DNA of 64,000 nt from Reticulitermes lucifugus. Taxonomy: Eukaryota; Arthropoda; Insecta; Blattodea; Rhinotermitidae. The stretch spans positions 1 to 64,000 of the forward strand of contig JAKCWW010000204.1 in NCBI GenBank assembly GCA_026260175.1, written 5' to 3'. Made by a program: the position numbers and the translations under genes. Below the pieces are notes generated by a model. It was not told where the DNA came from. It made no database searches and saw only the letters and a list, made by a program, of their open reading frames with translations. Shown here one piece after another: positions 47,286 through 59,280 of the stretch (the first letter of the stretch is position 1; each line of letters begins with the position of its first letter).

Positions 47286-49985
47286 CGACAGGTGTAGTGG
47301 GTAAAAAACATAGAGGCGTGAAACGTACTAGTAACATAAAAAAGTGTGGTTAAAATTTGAATAAATTAGAAACTAAGGAGAGTTTTCGTGTTTCAACATT
47401 TCTTGCACGGCTTCTTTTTGAATAACTGATAAAGCAGAGTGACACACAAAACCGGAACGGTTGGCAGGTCGACATTTGGTGATGTCGATACAAGGACAAG
47501 CGCGTAAAGTAGCTGCGGATTGTCGGTATATGCTCACAGTGGGTAACAGGATTTTTAGTCTAGAGAAAATGGCCGTTCTTTGCTCGGGATTTTAGTAATG
47601 ATCTCTACTGGAATAATTAAGTGCCTTATTCATTACCACAACTTCATGACTGTGTAGTTTTCCGTTGACCAGCTTCCATGAGTCTTATTTACCACCGTAG
47701 CAGTGCATAGTTTTCACTGTATTGGTTAAAAGAGTTGCCAAGCAAAAGAGCAGTGTTGGACGTAGATATCTCTGCTCTGTAAACTTGGTTATGAATGACT
47801 CAACCCGCGTTCCCACGCCTCGTATATTTGGAAAATAGTAGTCACACGTTGATACTTTCCACTTCTTGAAAACGGTGCACTTGTAAAAGTACTGGCCACT
47901 TGTCCTTTTCCCACTGACTGTGGGTCATTGTGACACATGTCAATAGAATCAACATTCTTTGTTTACTTATCAAGTTGAAACTTGTTTCTTTCCCACGACT
48001 TGTTTATACTTGACAGACAGACAAGTATCTTGCGTGTGGACAATCAGTATCATTCACTTATCCTGGCCAAGTAACCGGATCATTGGAACGCAATCTCAAT
48101 GGCCATGTGAACATTTGGTAAGCGTACCCCACTATGAATATTTGCCACAGAAACCAGTCGTGGTAACAGTATGATAATTATTCACTCGGGTTCTTGTATG
48201 GCAGGAGTAATTCTACAAAGTCTCCAGCTTCAGGCGCAGGTAATGTTAGCCAGACTAGCCTGGTGTCACAAGTCGGGAGAGTGCGCGAAGTCGTGTGCGC
48301 GTAGATAAGTGTGTTTCTGCAATGGGAGCAGCGGAGGTAACATTATTATTCTCCTTCCGTAGTAACTGCAATCATGTGACTGAGGTAGGAGGGTCATACA
48401 TTTTGTGAGATTCGGCTGAAGATTGTCATGCAAAACAACAGGGACTTTATGCATTTAATCCTGCTATACAATGCACAGTTATTGGCGCGTTTGTAAAATA
48501 CATCAGTCGTTGGAGCGCGGCTTAATAACCAGACTAAAACAAACAGAGAGAAGGAAACATCACTGTATAAAATATTTTATAAGTAAGCCTATGATAGAAG
48601 GAACTTGTCAAAATTGGACTGTAACGTAATGAGAATTCCAGGATAGCATAGTTTCCATGACGGATGGGTTATATGGGATGGAGAACCAAGGAAATCATGC
48701 TTGCATTACCTACAGAGGCATACCCATTTTCTTCAGAAACCTGGAACGGGGGCTTATGTTCAAATAAGGTAAACAGTGACTCAATATGTGCATGTATGCC
48801 TTGCCTGCGCTGTGTTCTCCTACCTACCTGCACCCTCCTACCTTGCTTGCTGCGTTTCGATGTGCGCCTAGCCGAAAGGTACCGCCGCAGTCAGACAACG
48901 ACTGTACAAACACCAGCACCGGTAGCAGCGACAATTAATAAAGCTTGGCTTGGGGGGGGGGGAGTGAAACACGACCTTGGCGAAAGAAGAGGTACAAGAG
49001 TCGCCAGATTTCCTGGCTCCTGCAGCCTGAGTCAGTGGAGTAATTGATGCCGTAATGTAAAGCAGCTGACGCATTGTGATATATATGGACGGCTGGGAGC
49101 CCCTCCCTGCACTCCATTCTTAAAACCTTTAATATCTAATTAAACAAGACATGCCAGTGGGAAGACATTTGTTGAACAACGAAGGTCAGTCTTCTGATAG
49201 CTGCTGACCTTGCGGTCTTGTTATCATCTGCGCGACTGATCTCTCCCTTCACATCTGGTTCGTATGTCACGCCCGCACAACACAACTGACCGAATGTTTC
49301 GTATTGTTTAGCATATCCTGTCTTTCAGTATTTTGGAAAACAAATCTGATAAAAACAGATATCTAAAGGAATAAAAGAGTTTCCCAAAATAATTCTTCAG
49401 TTTTGTCAAGAATCACGGGTTGTTCCCATAAGATTCTACTTAAATTCTACAACATCCTCAAATGTTTTATTGCATGTTGTTCGGCCTGTAAACTTATGGA
49501 TCGCATGCCTTCCTATAGCTACAGGCCAATCGGCTATTCATAACGCCATCAATTAATATAATAAGGGGGTGCAGGTTGGCTACCCTGACAGAAGTAGCTG
49601 TCTGCACCCAAAATTAAGTCGGTCTTTTTCAGATTGTATTCATCACAATAGAAACAAAGACAGAGAGTAAGAAAAGACGCCCAGCGCAAGCTGAAGCAGA
49701 AAGACTTGCTGCAAAGGTATGAGAATTCCTTTAGCCCTTGGAATACCTTCGCGGACACCTTGGAATAATCCTGCGGCTGCCAGGGGTCCTAGGCTCACAA
49801 GTTGAGAAATACTACACCAAGCTATATTCGCCATTTTGCAGTTAATTCCGCCACCTACAATCAGTAACTTCGTACAGTGCAGTGCGTACGATGGCAGTTC
49901 TAGAATGCAGTACGACGTATCCCCGAGAGTAGTTTGCTGTGAGGACAATGTGAAACGTAGGATGCTACTAGTTTCATCTACTTAC

Positions 49986-50186
49986 CTTGGGTAGGGATGC
50001 AGACAGGCAGGGAGTCGCTCCAGTGACCGTCAACACAGACACTCGTGGTGCTGCCTTCCAACCTGTAACCCTTCGCACAGCGAAAATGGGCTTCTAGGAA
50101 CCCACTGATTCTCCTCACACGTAGGGAGAGGGTCCCATGGTCGGGCCCTCGCAGGGTGGGACACCTCACCGCACTGGGCGTAGGTT
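49986..50186 (-). CDS. Gene B exon B1: complete sushi domain
   Basis: 201 nt, phase 1-1, acceptor TTACAG and donor GTAAGT. One exon encodes a whole four-cysteine CCP: R-C-P-T-L, G-T-L-S-L, F-R-C-A-K-G-Y-R-L-E-G, S-V-C-V-D-G-H-W-S and P-V-C-I-P. It is the most 5' exon I can support; a signal peptide exon must lie further upstream. The protein similarity is too clear to be chance, although it is 16 kb from B2. Confidence 0.88.
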
Positions 50187-51814
50187 CTGTAACATTCAAT
50201 GCATACGATCACGATATTCTGGGAATTGTCCTGGTGTTATTTGACTCCCTCCTGGAGACGACAATTTATCCAGTCATATCTGACTAGAGCTAGAAATCCG
50301 TGTTCATTCAATATATGGCTAAGGTATTTGAAGACTTTGGGAAGCTTGGAGGTAGAGTTCCATGCTCCTTGACCTGTACACAAGGACACAGTAGGTTGTC
50401 TGACTTTACTGGTCGGTTGGCCCCAGCTCTGACCCCCACGACGTAGAGAATGACGTGATTTTCCAATCACCTGCCATCCAGGCTAAAGCCGGTGTGCCGA
50501 CTGGAAAGTGGTCTTTCTCAAATATGTATATGACCTACTTGAATTTTTCGCTGTATTCATGTTAAACGTGAAGTTGTCCCTGTGTACGGCATGGTATAAC
50601 GGAGAGTGGAATTATAGATCCACTTATTCTTAGCCGCGGCTTTATATTGGGCTGAATAGTCAGCTTCACAAACCGACCGCTTTACACATGAGGATAGAAA
50701 TTAGGGTGTCTATCGAACACGATGTTGGGTGGGCCCCAGAGCTTGGAGGAGATAAAGTCTCTTACCACTGTACAGAATCGAAACACGATTTTTTGGTCTT
50801 ATTCGTGTTCTGTACAGAATTCGTTTAAATAAGAACAACAAAAGAGATATTAACAATGACGTGGCGGGAAGTGTGGACAAACAGATATGAAGAAATGGAC
50901 ATGATTTACTGCATGGGTACAAGTGTTTCGCAAGTACTTACTGTTGCCATCTACAAGGAGGATAAATGAAATTAAAGGATAAATATTTACGGCCATGAGA
51001 ACCTCGGATCACATAAAACTCACGCATGTTAACTGCCTCTTCAGGGTCCCGTAACTAACTTGCCCTGCGCTGAAGGCTGGACTTAATGAAACCACTTGTA
51101 ATAGAGCGCTGGGGACTGGTCATGGTTAGTACACATAATATGCAGTAAATTTATAGGCCACAAACATGGACCCATTTCGTAGTCTAATTAAATTAAGAAG
51201 GAGTTAAATATGTTGTGCGAGACAGGTGACCAAAGTAAGATATACTGCTAGCAAAGTGTTTGACAAACCTTGATCTAGTACAACTATTCGGCCTACACCT
51301 CTTGTTGTCATACCGAAATTAATGAATTGGGGTCAAGTTAGGTGGCCATGTGTTCATACCTGGTTCTAACTTCAAGGTTCTGTTAATGTATTCATCTGGC
51401 ACTAACTTAATAAAACCTACGCTTTGTAACAAGCCAGCATGCTTTGGTCTCCAAAAATTTTCCCTCTTTCGCTGAGGTCATATATAGTATTACACTAAAT
51501 ATTTCAGCTTAGGGTGTGTATAAATGGCTTATTCATGGCTTTTACTGCCCCATAAAAGTAGAATTAGCTGCTATCCATGGAAATCGAAAGTCCACCATCA
51601 TGTTTATTGCCTTTTCTCTACTTAAAAATGCCCTGTATACGATGTAACACAAGGAAAGGAAAAGGAGATTAGCAACTGTAAGCATAAGCGAATTCAACTG
51701 CACACATTTTTATTTACAATATAGAGTATCGGGCCGAGAAATCATGTTTCCATTCGCTGCAGCGACATGAGATTTTTCTATTCGCCAAATTCTCCAGACA
51801 GAATCCACCCGGTC

Positions 51815-51985
51815 TCCCACTCAATAGGTAGAGTTGGCTGTTTCCCCGAAGATAGGGCGGCCAGGCTGTGAACCTGACCGCTCATTTCCATCTAGTGTCG
51901 GGGATTAAGAGTGAGTGAATATATATATATCTGTAATCCCACATATGCCTTCACGACTTGCACAGGGACAACTTTACCTTAATCT
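51815..51985 (+). mobile_element. SINE family 1 fragment, 5'-truncated
   Basis: GCGGCCAGGCTGTGAACCTGACC and CATCTAGTGTCGGGGATTAA parallel GCGGCCGGGGCGTGGCGTTG and CATCTAGCGCCGAGGTTAAA of the 31.6 kb copy. Confidence 0.45.
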
Positions 51986-52735
51986 TTATAATCGCCTCTG
52001 CTTTGTCTTTGCCAATTAGAAACTCTAGCAAACATGTAACTGTATAGACTACTAAGTAATTGAGATAATTACTTATAGATGAAAATTTTATTTGAGTGGC
52101 AATAACGACGGCGTATGTAGCCTAAATATTTGACCATAAGTGGAAAGACAACTGAAGGATTTTACAAAAAATTCTTTGTGTATATAGCACATGCAGAAAT
52201 CGCAATTAGATTAAAAGTGGCTTATCTGACATGCTTGTTTCTGGGTTGTTAGTTAAGTCATTTGGAAACGTTTTAACAGAATACAGTCTGTAATTTATTT
52301 CTTACCCACCTGTTGACAAATAGGCGTAATGACTTAATTCACTTAACAGTCTAGGGCTCCCGCTAGAATGCAGTACAATAACGTGTCATAAAGGACATAA
52401 TTTAACCATGAGCACATCTCTTGTCTGTATGACCCTAGCGGGAAATATCTTGAACGAAGCAATGAATTTGTAGCAGCGGCAAGGCAGCATGATATTCTGA
52501 TTGTGGTATCGGACATCTCATGTTGGCAAAATGACGTAATGTGAGAAAAAGGAAGCTAAACTTTATCGACTCCAACCGCTTCTATCTTGAACAGTTACTT
52601 TGTAGGAAACCTGTGAAAGCTTCTCAGCTGATTCCAACAAAACATCCACGCACGGAGCCTGAAGAACATCCAGCGGCATCACCACAACTCCTGGCCTCCC
52701 CGAATGCTTCACACAATCCAAAAACACCTTCAGGA

Positions 52736-52985
52736 GCCTGTATAGCTCAGTCAGCACAGTGACTGGCTATTGGCGTACCATCGAGATTTGATTGCCAGCA
52801 TGGGTACGGACTTTCTCTTCATCACAGCTGAGTCCAGAGAGGTGTCTGGGTTTACCGGGTCCACTGTTTAAATGACACTGGAAGATCTTCCCTCCATCCA
52901 ATGCCAAATTAAAAAATGCTTGCAACTACAGGCTTGCCTCCATCCCCATACTTCTCCAGGGCATGATTATCAGTTCAGAACAGTG
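52736..52985 (+). mobile_element. tRNA-like SINE remnant
   Basis: TATAGCTCAGTCAGCACAGT resembles box A, and CGAGATTTGATTGCCAG a degraded box B. The body shows GGGTTTACCGGGTCCACTG, loosely like family 1. Confidence 0.38.
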
Positions 52986-55900
52986 CTAACTTTACACGTT
53001 ATTACCCAACAATGCACTTAACAGCCCCTTACAGGCTGAGAATAATTGCCGATATTTCCAGTATCAGAAAACAGTTCAGTTGCTGTTCCTGTTTCTATAG
53101 GTTAGGGGTAAAATTTCTTGTATATCCCGTATATCTGTTTGTGTGTCTGCCCCGCTGTCTGCCTTACTGACTGACGGAGTGTCTGACGATAAAAACCATA
53201 GTATCCGCACCGCTTGTACAGATCCCAACCACTGGACACATTCATAAGCAGTTCTGTTCACTTTCACCCTCACAATCTACGAGTATTTCCCTTAAGATCT
53301 GCCTTAATAGTATTCTCTCATCATCCTTTTAATCTTCCAAAAAGCCTCGTTGACAAATTTTTCCATATAAAATTTTGTGTTATGTCTTAGTCTGTCCCAC
53401 ATTCGTCCACTTCAATCTCCTTGGTTTCAATATCTTGGCAAAAGTATGTGACTTGTCTAAATTGGAATTTCCTTGCTACGACGTATTTTGAACTCATGAC
53501 TGACTTAATTCCTGTTACGTCAGCATTTGTCTCACTGAAGCAAGCAAAGTTATTAAAATCAAAGGTCTGTCACTGCGTATATCGAATTAGTTTGTGCAGT
53601 GCAAGTGTGAAATGACTAAAGCTCAAGTTTTCTGAACACCTTGTTCTTGAACCGAACCAGCTTTAAATTTGGTCACAATGAACAACTTTGCAAATCTGCA
53701 CGTCCGAACCAAAATATCTCGGTGATGAAACTCAGTGTTGTGTAGATTATGAAGACAGCTGGTTATTTGCACGTGTTGACTTGCGTCAAACCTTCTTACG
53801 CGTATAAATAATGACAGGCCTGACTCTGTTTATGACTTATTCGAGGAGGGTCTCTATTTCTGAGGAATAGGGTACGTCTGCCTCGGCGGCATAAACTAGT
53901 CTTCTTAATTCACAAAATAAATCCTACTTGATTGATGTTCCATTCTAGGATGAAGGGAATCTACACTTTATTTCTTCACTCAGGAAAGTTCGTATTTCGT
54001 GAGAGAGACAACACAGTGTTGATTGAATTGTTTCTCAGCTACGGCGTCGGAATATTAACGCTGTGGAGACAGTAAGATGAATGTTCCGCGTTTCAGTGAC
54101 TGGAAGTGATACAAGTTTGAAGGAAATTAATGTCCTTTGCTCTGGCTCGTTCTTCCTACTACCGCTTCTTGTCAACAGGAAAGAGGATCAAAATCTGCTG
54201 TCACCTTTCCTCATCTGCTACACGAGTCAGAAAATCTCCTCCCTAGTGGGAAGTCAGCTTTGCGAATTTTTAGGAAAAGTTTCTTCATTTCATGTCCATG
54301 GTTTCTTTATATCACTTTAAAAATTAGTTACAAATTCGAAGCAAATATTTCGAAGAAACTTTATTCTTTATATGTAAAAATTATGGAAATGCTCAGATTA
54401 GTTCTGTTAGTATCTGGTGCAGGGAAGTGGCTAGACCATTCACGTTCACAACCCTCTCACATTCACAATAGAACTTCAGTTCCCGTACAGCTGAAACACT
54501 CTTACCAATTGTCGGCTGTGATCTTTTTGTTGTGTGCTGAAACTAAAGTTTTGTTTGCTTTTGGATGTTTATGGGGACTCAAGGTAGCTCCTTTCTGCAG
54601 CCAATTAACAAAGAGAACTGAAATTAAAAGAAAAGTGCCACAGATGTCGCGCGGCCTGAAAGTGTCAGAGTGAAATTAGAAGCAACAAGGAACAGTGAAA
54701 TGATAGAGAATCGCTAACTCCAGCACGCACTGTCGCTTTACAACATAAATAAACTATTAACACGCAGACAGGAGTAGCAATTAGAAGAGAGATAACATCG
54801 CAATGCCAGAGCGACGCGTCTTACACAACACGCCTTGCAACTCCTGCTACTTTCTCAGATCTAGAGATTCGTATAGTCACCTGTTGGCATTAATCGACTG
54901 TGCAGGTGATCTCAAACTATATTCAGGGCTAATCTCTGTCCAAACATCGGTTATACTGAGCTGTCCATGGTTTTACCCCGTCACCGCAGCGTCCTTACTA
55001 CACATTTTGGGAACAAATGATGCACATTTCCTTCTGAGTCCTTTTCAGTCTACGGTGCACAGGTGTAATTTTTAAAATCGCTACATCGTCATCAAATCAC
55101 GTATTAACCAACCACATCTAACAGAAAAGGTGTTGCTATTTCAGTATGAAGGAGCGGCAAGTTTTAATTCTTGTCATTATAAGTATAGAGGAAAATGAGA
55201 TTTGAAGTTTTCACAGCGTCAAATGTGAAGATAAGGCTTCTGAAATGTGACGTCATGTAATTTGATAGATATGTGCAGACTTTTAGAAGAACCTGCTGTA
55301 CTATCAGAGTGATTAGCGGAAGTGTCTCTAAAACTTTGGTGTATATCCACAGGGCCACAACCCACACAGCACTTTTCTTAATGAAGGGGAATCTTTTTAT
55401 TTATAGAACCAAAAATGAAAGGAGTTGGCCCTAAGTAGTTGTGGTAACCTTTGAACGGGTCGTAAACTTCTGCATCTTCAGACGGAAGGCGAAGAATATA
55501 AAGAGGAAGAGCGAAGTGAAGTGTTTGTGGTGAAGCTGAGGTACTAACATGGTGTTAAGGTACAGATGGGATATGAGAGTCAGAAAACACGGAATACGTG
55601 AACCCATCTCCAGATATGAAGCCTATAGCGACTGGGATGACCAGGATTCGGTTCCCGGTAAAGGTAGGTTTATCTTTTTCTCGTCACCAGCGTGTCAAGA
55701 ATCTTTCTTAATAACATTCATTCTTCTGTCCAGTGACTACAAGGATTTAGATGTCGGGGCATAAAGCTGACCACTTAGTTCAATGTAGTACCAAAGTGAA
55801 GACTTTGTGTAGCCATACGCTCACGCCTTCACACGTATTCATGGTATGATATTTATTTCAACACTGTTGCAACTGTCGTAAATTTTAACTGAGAATATAT

Positions 55901-56559
55901 TGAATAGGCATTTGCTCTGTCCGACCGGAGGTCCTTCTCCAGCTAGGGATTTGGACGTATAGCAGAAAATAAGCTGCACAGTTTGTAACAAACAATTGAA
56001 GATATGCAGATTATTTTGAAAGATTTTGGTTTTTTTAATGAAATGAAGACTGTTTTGGTTATGGAGGTAAAGAATTACAAATTGTATATAAGTAGTTGGT
56101 CAGGTTGCCTGACGAGGACAGAAGCATTTGGGAAGCTGGAAACAGTTTATCTTAATCTCCGAGTCATGAAAAACATTTCTGAAAAGGATGGAGATTTATT
56201 TACCTATTCAGAGAACAAATCTGATGCTAGGGAAACAAAGACTAAGAACACGAGGAATCAGAAAGAAAAACGACATTTCACATGAAGCTGTAGGGTTCGG
56301 TGTGAATAGAATTGCAATTCTTACAGTCTTTATTGTGAATCTTAAATTGTATGTGGTCTAAAGTCCAGGGAACCTTCTTGAATGTATACAATAATATGTC
56401 TAAAACTCAACAATTTTCAGTGTAAGATAAACGAGATTTCTCGCTGTGCAACACCAGCCACTTTGTTAATTTCAACTAATGTAAGTTACTTTTCATCCTG
56501 CACTCTCTATTCTGTGAAGGCATATGGGAGAGCTGAGGTATAGCTCCATTCATTCTTAA

Positions 56560-56765
56560 CATCGACACTAGACGAAAATGATTGTTAACTTGAGGCTCCC
56601 GGACGTTTTGCCCCAAGGAAAAGTCCCTGATACCCATTGAACAGGAGGCTGGGTTTGCCCCAGAGCCGGGATGGACAGTTTGAAAAAAATAAATCTCTTG
56701 TTCCTGCAGGGAATGGAACCACAGTTTCTCGATCGTCCAGCCCATGGCCTAGTCTTCATACCGAC
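56560..56765 (-). mobile_element. SINE family 1 copy, minus strand
   Basis: The minus strand shows TGTGGTTCCATTCCC (box B), then CAGCCTCCTGTTCAATGGGT as in the 31.6 kb copy. Confidence 0.52.
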
Positions 56766-57204
56766 CGTATCATGATTTTACATGTAATTTGTACAGGTTT
56801 TTTTTTATAATAGAACCCCCGACGAAGAGTGGTGCTTTTAATAGTACCAGATAATAGAGTTTAAATTACATATGTAATATCAAATCCATAACATGCGTGA
56901 TTTATAAACATTCGTAATAAAGCATCAAGCTGTCAATCAACTGTTTCACAGAGGTTGTATAGGTTAACCCGCAGAACACAGCTGCAGTGTGAGTTGCCTG
57001 GCAGTCGCGGCGGTTCTCATTACTCTTATTCAAATTTAATGTTAGATGCTCAAGCCTCAGGCCAAAAGCGTTGTATATGAGTTTGTTACATGTCACTCCG
57101 CCCGACGCAACAGTTCAGTGTCGGACTGGCTTGACGAAGTATGATATTCCTTTTTGTCAAAGGCAACAATTGTGTCGTATTTGTTTAGATAAAGGGTAGA
57201 GGTT

Positions 57205-57330
57205 CCTTGTCATGGTTCAGAGGTTTAGTAGCCGAACAGTCACTGCGGAGTCGCGGGTTTGATCCCAGGTTAGTTTATGTGGTATTTTTGGTGGACAAAG
57301 TGGCGCTGAGGCAGGTTCTTTTCCGAGTAC
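57205..57330 (+). mobile_element. SINE family 2 copy, 5' part
   Basis: GTCGCGGGTTTGATCCCAGG and TGTGGTATTTTTGGTGGACA match the head and early body of the 46.7 kb SINE. Confidence 0.5.
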
Positions 57331-57539
57331 TTCTGCTTTTCCCTCTCAGTATTATTCCACTCTTACATAGTCGTTTATCACCAATGCTTTGAAATAATAG
57401 TAGCTTACAGAATCAATAAATAATACATTTAAAGAATGAAGGGGAACATTCACACTTTTATGTAGGATTCCACTAACCTTTTTTATTAATAAACCGAATT
57501 TACTTCCGCTATAATAGCGATACCACCAAGTAAACTGTA

Positions 57540-57645
57540 AAGCTATCCCATTACAGGCTTGGAGAGGCCGTTAGGGCTCCAGGGAGTTCAGGTTTCCAGA
57601 AGACGATAAGGAGATACCCCTGGTACTCATTTCAGAGGTCGATAG
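57540..57645 (-). mobile_element. SINE family 2 copy, 3' part, minus strand
   Basis: On the minus strand it runs from GAGTACCAG through GGAGCCCTAACGGCC to CCTGTAATGGG. This matches the 3' half of the 46.7 kb SINE. Confidence 0.52.
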
Positions 57646-58999
57646 TGTTAGTTACTCAGTAAATTATCTGTCTTCCTTGTAACTGTAGATCCATTGCTAT
57701 GCTCAAAATGTACGCCACTGGCCTTCAGCCTGAGCCGGTTTTATCCATTTCACACTCACATGGATTATTCATTTAAATTTATCTTTCATATTTGCTACCA
57801 ATCTACGTCCATTTCTTTCATGTTATCCCCTACCATCATGTTTCCCGACAAAAATTTTCTATGCAAGTATTAGCTTGATTTTCAATTGAATAAAATAAAA
57901 TTTTTGTGAAGGTTATATTTTTAACACTACGAATTGCAAACGATGGACGGAAGTAGCTAAAATTAATTTTTAATTTTGCACCATTTCATGGTGTTAATTT
58001 TGCTTGTAGACGTTTAAAATTCTCGAAACAGGAAGTTCAAAACTGTGACAGTATTTGTACATTTTAACAACAAAATGTCTCATACTCGGCACTTCACTTG
58101 GGTGTTGTGGACAAGAAGCAATAGAAAATGATAGACTGTTCTCTATTGAAATGTGTAGGATAAAAAACGCAGTATAAAAAATAATCGCTTTTTTTAAATA
58201 ACTTTTAAGAAACAATCGGCGTCTGACAAAAATAACAAACCAAAATTGGAAACATGCAAATTTTCGTTGATATCCGCTGTTATTTTTATTTGCGTGCAAG
58301 ATGTATGCAGGTATGTGCCACAATTCTTACGCATTTTCAATTACGTTCTTTGAAAGACAAGATTATATTATCACATTCGGCCATGATACACAGCATCCAC
58401 TCTCCAGTTCCGCCAATATTCTCTAAATGTAACTTTTACTTAAAACGTACAATGTGCGTCAAAGTTATCATAACAATTGTCTTGTGATTTTATAGGATTG
58501 GAAATTGCCTGTTAGAATTAATTTTCGGATTTAGTTTCTTTTCATATTACCATAACCTTTTTTATCTCTGTGATTTTCAATTTGTTTTCCACTTTGCGTG
58601 TGATCACCATGTATTTACAAACCATACGATATTTAAATTTCGTACGAATTAAATCATAAAATTAAAATTCAGGAACACATTTCTCAAACACCTGTGAGGA
58701 ATTAATGGTTACTACATTTTTATGCAGCCGGTGGCAGGATTTGATTCACGTCATACTAAGAACAGTCGGAAACAGCTCATCCATCACAAGCGCAAAGGTC
58801 ATTTGTTAGAGCGATCATTAGAGTTGTAAAACGTACAAGCACACGCACACATGTGCTGATATCAGGGAGTACAGTCTCAATTTGTTCTGCTAGGCCACGC
58901 GCCTAACTTTCTGTTATTACCAGTACCACTGCGCTAATTGAAATCTCTAGTCTCTTTGATTAACAAAGTTTCAAAATTTCTCTATCAGCCTAACGGAAG

Positions 59000-59280
59000 A
59001 AGGTGTATTGAGGGCGTTGAAAACAGGACGTTAGAAGCAATATTTGGACCTCAGGAGAGACAATTACATAAGTATGAGCTTCGTAATCTGTTGGCTTCCA
59101 TCAGAAATTATTAAGACGGAAAAACCAAGAAGAATGCTGTGGACGGAACATGTAGCAGGCATTGGTGATAAGAGAAATGATCATAAAATTTTAGTCACGA
59201 AACCTGGAGAGAGTAGCCTGTTTGGGAGATCTAGGCGTAGACAGGAGAAAAACATTGAGTGTTTTGCAAAGACCTGACAT
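59000..59280 (+). mobile_element. LINE ORF2 C-terminal fragment
   Basis: An open stretch reads R-R-M-L-W-T-E-H-V-A-G-I-G, K-I-L-V-T-K-P-G-E and R-S-R-R-R-Q-E-K-N-I. It parallels R-R-M-R-W-A-G-H-V-A-R-M-G, V-L-V-G-K-P-E-G and R-P-R-R-R-W-E-D-N-I of insect LINEs. The best preserved LINE piece here. Confidence 0.75.

Larger units (their letters stand above)
33859..49985. other. Long intron region between sushi exons B1 and B2
   Basis: Sixteen kilobases dominated by mobile-element remnants: SINEs at 34.3, 40.7, 46.7 and 47.2 kb; LINE pieces at 35.9, 36.8, 38.9 and 42.2 kb; a hAT-like MITE at 41.4 kb; and a minisatellite at 39.4 kb. At least one coding exon must lie here, because B2 starts mid-domain at phase 2. 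One candidate is at 37.4 kb. 43.1-46.6 kb and 47.3-49.9 kb show nothing I can name beyond a run of ten or more G at 48,951. Confidence 0.55.
11089..50186 (-). other. Gene B span (partial, 5' end not found): large multi-EGF matrix-type protein
   Basis: Twenty supported coding exons total about 5.8 kb. Order: sushi; sushi (second half seen); EGF; cbEGF; two EGFs; interrupted EGF; 26 EGFs in one exon; four EGFs on exons B8-B11; six-Cys sushi; HYR-like; canonical HYR; novel tail. Splice phases agree at every junction from B2 onward. Sushi, cbEGF and HYR modules together point to a secreted, calcium-binding, fibrillin/fibulin-like adhesion or matrix protein. The Drosophila fibrillin-like gene frac is one possible relative to compare, but I cannot confirm it. 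The signal peptide exon and the first half of the second sushi were not located. Introns hold LINE and SINE debris; those of 11,248-11,973, 12,184-12,736, 12,772-13,289, 15,556-16,361 and 18,486-19,118 show nothing notable. Confidence 0.92.

Noticed and set aside
48664-49074. Cysteine-containing open frames on both strands around 48.8-49.0 kb, checked as a missing sushi exon
   Set aside because: No CCP spacing or matching phase; a homopolymer G run interrupts the stretch, which looks like a repeat relic.
54137-54673. 178-codon open frame on the + strand
   Set aside because: No start context, domain, signal peptide or splice partner, and the composition resembles translated AT-rich non-coding DNA.
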